Positions 1-7,267 of a stretch of DNA of 64,000 nt are shown here, piece after piece; the stretch's first letter is position 1; each line of letters opens with the position of its first letter. The notes below the pieces were generated by a model, which saw only the letters and a list, made by a program, of their open reading frames with translations, searched no databases and was not told where the DNA came from. The stretch covers positions 1-64,000 of the forward strand of contig CAZKPP010000003.1 in the NCBI GenBank assembly GCA_964554665.1, in the 5' to 3' direction. Source of the stretch: UBA3263 sp964554665. Its GTDB lineage: Bacteria; Bacteroidota; Bacteroidia; Bacteroidales; Muribaculaceae. The position numbers and the translations under genes were made by a program.

Positions 1-794
1 ATATGGTATTGCGGGTCATTTTTAATGAGTTCCACCAGTTTTATATTATCACCATGACCGGTCTCAGCATATCTTGACCAACGTCCAAATATTCGATTAC
101 TACCATAGGTGGAACCGACATAGTTCTTGCCGGTGTTTTTATCAACAATAAGATAAATGCAATTTATTGCTTTCAGCGCTTTTTCCCATTCATTATCTTT
201 CAGAACTTGAACAAGTTGATGATAGTTTAAAAAAACGTCGGAGTAGGACTTAAAGATGGGTGTTCCGTCTGATTTGGAAAGGCCTTCTTCGATGCGTTCA
301 ACATATTTGATTTGGCTATAGTATTGATTCCAACTCACTGTTGATTTACCCCAATCTATAATTACTTTTTCTTCGAGAGCAGCGAAATCGGGTATATAGC
401 AAAGGTCAAGTATCTCTTCTTCAGGGTTTAGATTGCTCGGGCGTATATCTGTAATTTCATAAACACCGAGAAAGCGTGCTGTAGTACCCTTTTCACCGAG
501 GAAAACCACCATATATTTAATCCCATCGAACTTTCCTTTTGCTTGTTCAGACTGGTATTTGTCAAATAAATCTCTATGGTAGATATACAATTCATAGAGG
601 CTCGAAATATTTTTAGGAGCAGGTTGGCCACCAATCAGTAGCTTTTTAGCGATATTGTCGTCATTTTTTCGTCCTACTCTCTTGTCGGCGTGTCTAACCA
701 TTTTTATAGCTGTTGCCGGAGTGTTGTCGAAATCATAGTTTCGGTTTTTGAGCAAAGTTTGAATTGAAATTATTTTGTCGTCGGGAGTTTTCAT
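1..794 (-). CDS. GIY-YIG nuclease family protein, C-terminus cut by the window edge
   Basis: The frame is open from ATG at 794 to base 1 (264 residues visible, no stop). From residue 212 it carries a GIY-YIG signature: CIYLIV, then YVGST at 225-229, then GRWSRY at 237-242 with the conserved arginine. The catalytic glutamate expected further on lies outside. Residues 1-200 form an unassigned N-terminal region containing a hydrophobic strand pattern near 93-114 (YMVVFLGE...FLGVYEI). GIY-YIG domains cut DNA in homing endonucleases, restriction enzymes and repair proteins. The gene is the last visible member of an AT-rich three-gene run, 24 bases after the 95-residue gene. A defence or mobile-element role is plausible but is inferred only from domain and context. 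Confidence 0.8.
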   Translation of the reverse strand, partial: MKTPDDKIISIQTLLKNRNYDFDNTPATAIKMVRHADKRVGRKNDDNIAKKLLIGGQPAPKNISSLYELYIYHRDLFDKYQSEQAKGKFDGIKYMVVFLGEKGTTARFLGVYEITDIRPSNLNPEEEILDLCYIPDFAALEEKVIIDWGKSTVSWNQYYSQIKYVERIEEGLSKSDGTPIFKSYSDVFLNYHQLVQVLKDNEWEKALKAINCIYLIVDKNTGKNYVGSTYGSNRIFGRWSRYAETGHGDNIKLVELIKNDPQYH

Positions 795-818
795 AATATA
801 TATTGTTTATGATCGAGG

Positions 819-1106
819 TTATTTTGTGTTGAATGCGATTCCAAGGATGTCGTTAGCGTGGTATTTCCACAATTCTTGGTCAAAGTTGGGGGTGTATTTT
901 GATAATAATTCTTTATCTTCAGATTTCAGATTGCTCTGACCGTTGATGCCTTGAAAACCAAGGCATCGGCTGGTTAATAAAATTGGTTGTTCATTCCGGT
1001 TGAGTTGATAAAAGACCGTACCGCTCCATAGGATTTTGGCGCACATATCGGGGAATATGCTATGATTGTCGAGAAGGCAGGCATAACGAGCCTTGCCCCT
1101 AGTCAT
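819..1106 (-). CDS. hypothetical protein, 95 aa
   Basis: An unrecognised small protein, mixed in composition, with no signal peptide or membrane segment. It has a hydrophobic central stretch (ILWSGTVFYQL near 25-35). A stop codon lies directly upstream of its ATG in frame, so the start is fixed unless an alternative start codon is used. It lies between the 175-residue orphan and the GIY-YIG gene on the same strand, with similar AT-rich composition, which favours a real gene in the same transcript. No function can be assigned. Confidence 0.5.
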   Translation of the reverse strand: MTRGKARYACLLDNHSIFPDMCAKILWSGTVFYQLNRNEQPILLTSRCLGFQGINGQSNLKSEDKELLSKYTPNFDQELWKYHANDILGIAFNTK

Positions 1107-1142
1107 TTATTACGTTCACCCTATATATTATTTCATTGAGTA

Positions 1143-1670
1143 TCATGAGAAACTCTTTTTCATTATATAACAAAAGTCTCTTTCAAAGATATAATCTAAA
1201 GCAATCTCTTTAGCTCCAAATTCATCTACTAAGTTGTGGCAATCGATATATCTATTTGATAAAGCATTTAAGTTGAAATGACCTAATTCAAGTTCTCTGG
1301 GACTGTATGAACTCAGTAATGACTGGTTATCACGTATGAATTGACAACGTTCCGTAGAAGGAAAGTTCTTTTCGAAAAATGAAAGTTCTTTTTCAAATTC
1401 CCCAAGAATGTTGGCAACCTGATCAAAGTTATCAAGAAAGTTGTGACATTCTATGGAAATTCCACGCGCTGATGGAGAAATCGACATCCCCAAATTCTTT
1501 TTAGGTCTACAATTAGCCTTAACAATGAAATGCGCCCCGACAAGTTCAAACTTGAATGTATATATTCCGTTCTTATACCTCCATTGTAAATTTAGATCAG
1601 TAGTTTTAATGCGCTTTACTATTTCGCCATAAAGATATTCTTTAATTAGAATGATTAAGTTAGATGCCAT
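1143..1670 (-). CDS. hypothetical protein, 175 aa
   Basis: An unrecognised cytoplasmic protein with no signal peptide. It has an N-terminal basic/amphipathic stretch (YLYGEIVKRIK), several scattered cysteines and a helix-rich middle (FDQVANILGEFEKELSFFEK is 20 residues of likely helix). It begins 44 bases after the mnmE stop on the same strand, so read-through from mnmE could drive it. It is the first gene of the AT-rich patch, and codon use differs from mnmE (A/T-ending codons dominate). It could be a partner of the downstream GIY-YIG nuclease; that is guesswork from position. Confidence 0.6.
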   Translation of the reverse strand: MASNLIILIKEYLYGEIVKRIKTTDLNLQWRYKNGIYTFKFELVGAHFIVKANCRPKKNLGMSISPSARGISIECHNFLDNFDQVANILGEFEKELSFFEKNFPSTERCQFIRDNQSLLSSYSPRELELGHFNLNALSNRYIDCHNLVDEFGAKEIALDYIFERDFCYIMKKSFS

Positions 1671-1714
1671 GGAAGAGAAAGATCTACGAGTATTGAAAAT
1701 AGTAAGTATAACAA

Positions 1715-3079
1715 TTATTTGCCCACGCAGAAGTGGGAGAAGATGTGTGTGAGGAGGTCGGGAGAGGTGATGGGGGAGGTGATGGAGGCGAGGTGGGCGG
1801 CGGTTTCGCGCAGGTCTTGGGCCAGGAGGTCGCCGGGGAGGTTGAGGTTGATGCCGTCGATGGCGCGGGCTATGGAGTCGGCGGCGAGGGTGAGGGCCTG
1901 ATAGTGGCGGGCGTTGGTAACAGTAAGGTCGGGCGTGAGGTCTGAGGGGAGGGCTATGGCCGAGAGTGCGTTGGCCAACGGCTCGATAGTGGCGTCGGTC
2001 AGGGCCGATAGGCTGATTGTGGCGTCTACGCGGTCGGGCAGGGTGGGGAGTGGTGCGCCGGTGTCGGCTTTGTTAATGGCAGCCAGCAATTTAACTGATT
2101 CCGTGAGTTTTGGCTGAAGTTGAGCCCAGGTGTCGGCAATCCCTCTGGAATCTGTGGGGTCGATAACCCAAAGCACTATTGACGCAGATGCCGCCGAGCG
2201 CAGCGATCGGTCGATGCCGATAGTTTCTATGGGGTCGTCGGTTTGGCGCAGGCCGGCTGTGTCTATAAATCGAAATAGCGTGTCGTTTATCTCAACGGTG
2301 TCTTCAATAATGTCGCGTGTGGTTCCGTGAATATCGGAAACTATTGCTTTTTCTTCGCCTAAAAGCCTGTTGAGAATGGTTGATTTGCCGGCATTTGTGG
2401 CTCCGACAATCGCTACGGGAATGCCCTCTTTAATGGCTCTGCCGGCTGAAAAGGAGTTTGCCAGGGATGTTACGCGCGAGTGAATGTTGCGGGCGAGTTG
2501 CAGCAAGCGCCCGCGGTCGGCAAATTCAACGTCTTCTTCTGAAAAGTCGAGTTCGAGTTCAACCAGGGCTGAGAGTTCGAGCAGCTGCTGGCGCAACGCG
2601 TCGAGATTTTTTGAATAGTGGCCGCGCATGTGGGAAAGGGCTATGCGCTGGGCCGCGCGCGACGATGCGGCAATCATGTCGCCAACGGCTTCGGCTTCGG
2701 CCAGGTCCATGCGGCCGTTAACGAGGGCCCGACGGGTAAATTCGCCCGGCTCGGCCAGTGTCGCGCCCTGACGGATAAGGAGGTTAAGCAGCTGGCGCTG
2801 AATCCAACGCGAGCCGTGAACGGTGAGCTCAATGGTGTCTTCGCCGGTAAGTGACCGCGGGGCGCGATAGAGGGCGGCTACGGCAGTGTCGAGCGGTTGG
2901 TTTGCGTCGTCGGGGTCGAGAATCGTGCCGAGGTGGAGGGTATGGGTCGGCAACTCGCCCAACCGTTTGCCTTTCCAAATGCGGTCAACGATTTCAAAAG
3001 CTTGCGGACCGGAAATGCGCGCGGTAGCAATGCCTCCGGTGCCAGGCGGGGTTGATATGGCGCAGATTGTTGAACTCAT
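1715..3079 (-). CDS. mnmE: tRNA uridine-5-carboxymethylaminomethyl(34) synthesis GTPase MnmE
   Basis: MnmE, with MnmG, modifies the wobble uridine of certain tRNAs in a GTP-dependent reaction. The start used here (STICAISTPPGTGGIATARISG follows the Met) overlaps the upstream stop as ATGA, which fits coupling; a Met five codons earlier is less likely. The N-terminal tetrahydrofolate-binding domain is followed by a G domain inserted in a helical domain: P-loop GATNAGKS (about 226-233), DTAGLR (about 273-278), NKAD (about 336-339). The protein ends in FCVGK, the conserved C-terminal motif with its cysteine. Length (454) is normal. The P-loop has GAT where many homologues have GxP. It is the last gene of the minus-strand run beginning at 10661; trmB in the same run is also a tRNA-modification gene. 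Confidence 0.97.
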   Translation of the reverse strand: MSSTICAISTPPGTGGIATARISGPQAFEIVDRIWKGKRLGELPTHTLHLGTILDPDDANQPLDTAVAALYRAPRSLTGEDTIELTVHGSRWIQRQLLNLLIRQGATLAEPGEFTRRALVNGRMDLAEAEAVGDMIAASSRAAQRIALSHMRGHYSKNLDALRQQLLELSALVELELDFSEEDVEFADRGRLLQLARNIHSRVTSLANSFSAGRAIKEGIPVAIVGATNAGKSTILNRLLGEEKAIVSDIHGTTRDIIEDTVEINDTLFRFIDTAGLRQTDDPIETIGIDRSLRSAASASIVLWVIDPTDSRGIADTWAQLQPKLTESVKLLAAINKADTGAPLPTLPDRVDATISLSALTDATIEPLANALSAIALPSDLTPDLTVTNARHYQALTLAADSIARAIDGINLNLPGDLLAQDLRETAAHLASITSPITSPDLLTHIFSHFCVGK

Positions 3080-3903
3080 TTCAAGGTCGACCAATAGTGG
3101 AAGTTACACTGGCTTTCAATCCGCTGCTCAATGGAGTCGGGCAGGGCGCTGAAAAAGTCGAGCCCGGTGACGCTCTCAACGCTGTCGACGCTTACCGCAG
3201 TGGCCTGCAGGCCGCCTGCCACCCGTGAGTTCGGCATTATGAATCCAATGGCCCGCGGGGGATTTGCAAAGGGCGACAAAACCACCTTAAAAAATGCCTG
3301 AGGCACCGCCACACGGGCTTTGCCGATAAACTCCGTAGGTTCGGGGGTAAGAATGGGGCCACAAATAATAATTATGGCAGAGTCGACGCGCGCCCATTGG
3401 CGGCATTTATCTTCGAGTTTATTCCACGTGCCTCCGTTGAGCGCATGGCTTTGGGGCGCGATATTCGTCATGAGGAAGCAACGGTCCATGGCCTGCTGGT
3501 CGAACTTCATGTCGCCGGCCGGAGCCATGTGACCACGGTCGTAGCCCGAGCCGGTATAGTCGCGGGTGTTGGCGCAGCCCTCTACGTTGTGGTCGGTCTG
3601 AAATTTCCCGCGCTCAATATTGCCCTTGGTTTCGTTGCCGGTCAGTTCCCAGGCAGCATAGTTGGGGATATGCAGGTCCGGATTGAAGTTGACTTTGAAA
3701 GTTTCGTAGTCAACGTCTATGCCTTTGCCGCCTTTAACCTTGAGCAATTCGTCGGCCGACAGCTGACCTACGGCCGACGGCGACTGCTCGGCTCGCGCAG
3801 CAGTGCTAACGGCTATATCTATCAGATATATAAGACCGACTGCCACTGCAACCAGCAGCAGAGTCATGGATTTGGAATGTTTGTCGCGATAGCGGCGCGC
3901 CAT
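3076..3903 (-). CDS. DNA/RNA non-specific endonuclease (NUC1 family), membrane-anchored
   Basis: The 275-residue protein has a cytoplasmic basic start, one hydrophobic segment (about 13-30) acting as signal or anchor, then a NUC1 domain. The active-site motif DRGHMAPAGD sits at 122-131, with His125 as the expected base, and Asn156 in the ALNGGTWNKLE region is the expected metal ligand. Family members degrade DNA and RNA without sequence preference; the anchor suggests action in the periplasm or at the cell surface. Its stop overlaps the mnmE start (ATGA), and its own start overlaps the preceding gene by one base, so three genes are translationally coupled. Export is inferred from the hydrophobic segment. 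Confidence 0.92.
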   Translation of the reverse strand: MARRYRDKHSKSMTLLLVAVAVGLIYLIDIAVSTAARAEQSPSAVGQLSADELLKVKGGKGIDVDYETFKVNFNPDLHIPNYAAWELTGNETKGNIERGKFQTDHNVEGCANTRDYTGSGYDRGHMAPAGDMKFDQQAMDRCFLMTNIAPQSHALNGGTWNKLEDKCRQWARVDSAIIIICGPILTPEPTEFIGKARVAVPQAFFKVVLSPFANPPRAIGFIMPNSRVAGGLQATAVSVDSVESVTGLDFFSALPDSIEQRIESQCNFHYWSTLK

Positions 3904-4184
3904 CAGAAAGTGAATTTTTCGAGTTTCAGAGGTCCGGTGATTTCTTCAATGGTGGCTACCAGGCGGATGAAATGTTCGGATGCGGCGTGTGCGGCCAGGG
4001 CTTCTTCGTCTGCCCATGTTTCGCAGAACATGAAGTTCTGAGCGTTGGTTTCGGAAGCGAAAAAGTCGTAGGCAACGCAGCCTTTTTCTTTGCGCGAAAG
4101 TTTGACGAGTTCTGTGGCAGCAGCAATGAGTTCGCCGCGGCGGGCGCCCGATTCCAGGCGGGCAAATGCGTTGAGTCTAATCAT
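3903..4184 (-). CDS. antibiotic biosynthesis monooxygenase-domain protein (YgiN-like)
   Basis: A 93-residue alpha/beta-barrel protein of the ABM superfamily: the pattern MIRLNAFARLESG, then VKLSRKEKGCVAYDFF, then FMFCETWADEEALAAHAASEHF matches the family, including the acidic W-x-[DE]xxAL and HxxSEHF-like signature. Homologues include quinol monooxygenases and stress-related cofactor-independent oxygenases; the substrate cannot be deduced. It is cytoplasmic. It sits 8 bases after mrp and overlaps the NUC1 gene by one base, so it is part of the long operon. In an anaerobe a role in handling quinols or reactive species is possible, but this is inference. Confidence 0.85.
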   Translation of the reverse strand: MIRLNAFARLESGARRGELIAAATELVKLSRKEKGCVAYDFFASETNAQNFMFCETWADEEALAAHAASEHFIRLVATIEEITGPLKLEKFTF

Positions 4185-4192
4185 AGGTTTAA

Positions 4193-5302
4193 TTATTTAT
4201 GGGTTTCGACTTTCTGAGTGGGGGGCAGGGTAGAGTTGCGTTTATCAATAGCCTTTACAAGAGCGTGCGAAAGGTCGATAAATGCCAACCCCTCTATGCT
4301 GTCGGCCAGGGCTATAGGCTCGCCGGCGTCGGCCTGACGGCAAATATCCTCAACCAGCGGAATCTGACCGAGCAGCTCAACCCCAAGCTCTTCGGCCAGA
4401 CGCTTGGCTCCGCCGTTGCCAAACAGGTAGTAGCGCTCCTCGGGATGGCGCAGCGGAGTAAACCAGGCCATGTTTTCAATCAAGCCGAGCACCGGCACGT
4501 TGACCTTATCGTCGAGAAACATGGCTATGCCTTTGCGGGCATCGGCCAGGGCGACCTCCTGAGGGGTGGAAACCACGGCCACTCCGGTCATGCCGAGCGT
4601 CTGCACCAAGGTCAGGTGAATGTCGGATGTGCCCGGAGGCATATCAATCAAAAAGTAGTCGAGCTCACCCCAATCGGCTTGTGTAATCAGCTGGTTCAGT
4701 GCGTTCGAGGCCATTGAGCCGCGCCATAAAACCGGCTTGTTCTTGTCAACCATAAATCCGATTGAAAGAATCTTTACGCCAAACTTCTCGGCCGGGATTA
4801 TCAGGTTGCGGCCATCAACTTCGTGCATATAGAGCTGCTCGTCTTCAACGCCAAACATTTTCGGCACCGATGGCCCGAAAATATCCGCGTCGAGCAAGCC
4901 GACTTTATATCCCTGCCGGGCCAGCGCTACGGCCAGATTTGCGGCCACGGTGCTTTTGCCGACGCCACCCTTGCCGGAGCTGATTCCAACAATATTCTTA
5001 ACGCCGGGGAGTACCGGCAGCGGCTTCGGGGCCTCAACCGCCGGGGCCGAGACCGAAATGTTGCCTTTAATGTCAACGTCGGGCCCTATGTGGGTCAGGA
5101 TTGCGGTTTCGGCGCTCTTAACCAACGATTTTATAAAGGGGTCCGTCGATTTCTGAAATATCAGAGAGAACGATACTTTGCGGCCGTCGATGCGAATGTC
5201 ATCGGCAACCATTCCCAGTTCAACGATGTTCTTGCCGTTGCCCGGATAGCGAACGGTTTTCAGGACGTCGAGAATCAGGTTAGGATATAAGGGCTGGTTC
5301 AT
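4193..5302 (-). CDS. mrp: Mrp/NBP35-family iron-sulfur carrier ATPase
   Basis: The family binds and transfers Fe-S clusters to apo-proteins. An N-terminal DUF59/MIP18-like domain (about 1-80) is followed by a ParA-like P-loop ATPase with deviant Walker A GKGGVGKS (about 110-117), DIFGPSVP, and DMPPGTSD. The start at 5302 is chosen because an earlier in-frame Met lies deep inside trmB; even so the gene overlaps the trmB end by 23 bases. The segment after IENMAWFTP lacks the CxxC pair found in many Mrp/ApbC proteins, a feature I recall in other Bacteroidales homologues. Cluster binding would need other ligands. Length 369 is typical. Confidence 0.93.
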   Translation of the reverse strand: MNQPLYPNLILDVLKTVRYPGNGKNIVELGMVADDIRIDGRKVSFSLIFQKSTDPFIKSLVKSAETAILTHIGPDVDIKGNISVSAPAVEAPKPLPVLPGVKNIVGISSGKGGVGKSTVAANLAVALARQGYKVGLLDADIFGPSVPKMFGVEDEQLYMHEVDGRNLIIPAEKFGVKILSIGFMVDKNKPVLWRGSMASNALNQLITQADWGELDYFLIDMPPGTSDIHLTLVQTLGMTGVAVVSTPQEVALADARKGIAMFLDDKVNVPVLGLIENMAWFTPLRHPEERYYLFGNGGAKRLAEELGVELLGQIPLVEDICRQADAGEPIALADSIEGLAFIDLSHALVKAIDKRNSTLPPTQKVETHK

Positions 5303-6047
5303 TGTCGTTGTAATTTCGTCCGTAGCTGCGATATGAGTCAAATTCAATGTCAGATGCGTCAGGCTCTTCGAGCTTTGCCTCGGCCGGTAGTCTGAATGCC
5401 AGATACTTGATTGTCAGCCCGCGCGAAAGCCATTGCTTTTCGTAGTGAGTCCTGATATTGAGAATGCGGTCAACGCCTTCGGGGTTAGCATAAAGGTCGT
5501 CGGTGCGCTTAACCACCGGCAGCTGATTGAGGTCGACGAGCCTTGAGGTGTATTCAAACAAAAACGGGCTGTCGGTTTTAAGGTTTACTATGCCGTCGGG
5601 GGTCAATATCTGCCGATACATCTCCAGAAAGTTGGTTGCCGTCAGGCGCTTCCTAACCTTTTTCATTTGCGGGTCGGGGAAGGTAATCCATATTTCGGCA
5701 ACTTCGCCGGGCGCAAAAAACTCGCTTAGCAGCTCAATGTTAGTGCGCAGAAAACCAACGTTTTCCATGCCGGCAAGGTGAGCTTCTTTGGCTCCGGCCC
5801 ACATACGTGCGCCTTTAATGTCGATGCCTATGAAGTTGCGTTCTGCATATTCGCGCGCCAGGCCGACGGTGTATTCGCCGCGGCCGCAACCGAGTTCAAG
5901 CACTATCGGATTGTTGTTTTTGAAGAATTCTTCGTGCCAGCGCCCCTTAAGAGCAAAGCCTTCTTCGCGAAGTTTGCCGAAAGGAACCTGGAGCACCCGC
6001 GGGAACTCCTCCATTTCGGCAAATTTGCGCAATTTATTTTTGCCCAT
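5280..6047 (-). CDS. trmB: tRNA (guanine-N7-)-methyltransferase TrmB
   Basis: TrmB forms m7G at position 46 of tRNAs with S-adenosylmethionine. The class I methyltransferase motif ELGCGRGEYT (51-60) is followed by FIGIDIKGARMW and the family motif WITFPDPQMKKVRKR. A basic N-terminus precedes it. The length of 255 is slightly longer than enterobacterial forms but usual for Bacteroidales. The gene begins two bases after the LRR gene stop and its end is overlapped by mrp, so it is in the same transcript as secreted-protein genes upstream, a functionally mixed operon. Confidence 0.96.
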   Translation of the reverse strand: MGKNKLRKFAEMEEFPRVLQVPFGKLREEGFALKGRWHEEFFKNNNPIVLELGCGRGEYTVGLAREYAERNFIGIDIKGARMWAGAKEAHLAGMENVGFLRTNIELLSEFFAPGEVAEIWITFPDPQMKKVRKRLTATNFLEMYRQILTPDGIVNLKTDSPFLFEYTSRLVDLNQLPVVKRTDDLYANPEGVDRILNIRTHYEKQWLSRGLTIKYLAFRLPAEAKLEEPDASDIEFDSYRSYGRNYNDNEPALIS

Positions 6048-6049
6048 TT

Positions 6050-7267
6050 TTAAAAAGCAACTTTCTCGGCGCCAAGATTGGAAACTACCAGGTAAACGCC
6101 GTTAGGCCAGCCGCTGACGTTGATTCTGACATTGCGGTCAGATTCCACAGCAACCATTCGCATGCCGGCGCTGTTGAACACGGCAACCGTTCCGAGCGGC
6201 TGCGATGCCGATGTAATAAGAATCTGACTGTCGCTAACCTTAACTTCCATAGCTTTGTCGGCCGAGGTGGCAGAGGTTATATCAACCGTTGACGAGTGCC
6301 AATCTTTTTCGGCCAGGATGTTGAAATTTTTCCATTGGTCTGCCTGGCTATATTCGTCAACCATGTCGTCGGGGGTAACGAGGGTTACCTTCGACTGGTC
6401 AACGTTGGCCCACACGTTGGAACCGAGCTGAGGCACTTGTGCAACGTCGTTGACTCTGAGGGTCTCCAGACCGGTCATCGAAGCCATGGCCTGATTGTCG
6501 ATGTAGTCAACATCTGCCGGAAGTGCGAGCGAAGTGATGGTCGAAGCGCCGTAGAGCGAGCCGGTGGCCAGTTCTACGGTGGCGGGCGGAAGCACCAGGG
6601 TTTCGATGCCGTTACATTCGGCAAACGACCATGCACCGATGTCAGTGCAGTTGGCCAGAGCCGAAAGGTCAACTTTCTTGATAGCGATGCAAGCCTCAAA
6701 AAGGCCCTCGGGCAGCTCGGTGGCCGACGAAGCGATTTCAACAGTAGCCAGCTTCGGGCAGTTGGCAAACGCGCGAGTGCCAAAGCTCGAAACGCCGTTG
6801 ACTTTCAGGTTCGTCAGCGATTCGCAGCGCATGGCGGCATAATCGCCCACGCTTTCAACCTTGTCGGGAATGTCGAGCGACGTTATGCCGCAGCCCGACA
6901 GGGAGCCTTTGCCGATTGCTGTCAGCGACTTGGGCAGGGTTATCGACGTGAGTTCGCTCATGCCGGTGAGGGCGTAGTCGGGCAGTGTGTTTGCCGGCGA
7001 CGCTTTCAGGCCGGTGTAGGGGAGCGAAGCGCCGTTATAGGCCACGATGTTGACTCCGCTGATATTCAGCGTTTGAAGGTTGGGCAGGTTATCGAGAATG
7101 TAATGGAAATCCGTGGCATCCATCTCGCCGGTAATGGTCAGCGAGGTTTCGGTGGGTTCGATGCCCATGACGGAGAGTTTTCCGGCCTGAAGGCCTTTGA
7201 CATCAACTGCCGAGGCGGCAGCGACCACGTTCAGGGCGGCGAAAAGGGTTATAAAATTCTTATTCAT
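6050..7267 (-). CDS. secreted BspA-type leucine-rich repeat protein with Por-like tail
   Basis: A 405-residue exported protein. A signal peptide (MNKNFITLFAALNVVAAASA) is followed by LRR_5 (BspA-like) repeats from about 60 to 290, each with the pattern of a hydrophobic strand plus I-x-L-P or V-E-I-x-x-S (e.g. LTSITLPKSLTAIGKGSLSG). The last 65 residues resemble a type IX secretion sorting domain (TVAVFNSAGMRM...NVSGWPNGVYLVV...KVAF). BspA-like proteins in this phylum mediate adhesion or bind host or partner proteins. The gene overlaps the upstream endonuclease gene by 8 bases. PorU, encoded at 25676-29044, would be the sortase for such cargo. Confidence 0.85.
   Translation of the reverse strand: MNKNFITLFAALNVVAAASAVDVKGLQAGKLSVMGIEPTETSLTITGEMDATDFHYILDNLPNLQTLNISGVNIVAYNGASLPYTGLKASPANTLPDYALTGMSELTSITLPKSLTAIGKGSLSGCGITSLDIPDKVESVGDYAAMRCESLTNLKVNGVSSFGTRAFANCPKLATVEIASSATELPEGLFEACIAIKKVDLSALANCTDIGAWSFAECNGIETLVLPPATVELATGSLYGASTITSLALPADVDYIDNQAMASMTGLETLRVNDVAQVPQLGSNVWANVDQSKVTLVTPDDMVDEYSQADQWKNFNILAEKDWHSSTVDITSATSADKAMEVKVSDSQILITSASQPLGTVAVFNSAGMRMVAVESDRNVRINVSGWPNGVYLVVSNLGAEKVAF

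Larger units (their letters stand above)
1..1714. other. AT-rich accessory segment abutting the mnmE 3' end
   Basis: Base composition changes visibly at the mnmE stop codon: everything to its left is AT-rich with short A/T runs, while mnmE and the following 60 kb are clearly GC-richer. The segment holds three minus-strand genes with no housekeeping function (two orphans and a GIY-YIG nuclease). No integrase, transposase or second copy of the mnmE end sequence is visible here, so the other boundary lies outside the window. Composition and gene content suggest horizontal acquisition; this is inference. Confidence 0.6.

Noticed and set aside
428..634. Short minus-strand frame of 68 codons
   Set aside because: It lies in another frame inside the GIY-YIG gene, which reads open from 794 to the window edge.
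1..1714. Search for a second copy of the mnmE end sequence as an attachment site
   Set aside because: No repeat of the terminal mnmE bases was seen by eye in this segment, so no att site is annotated.
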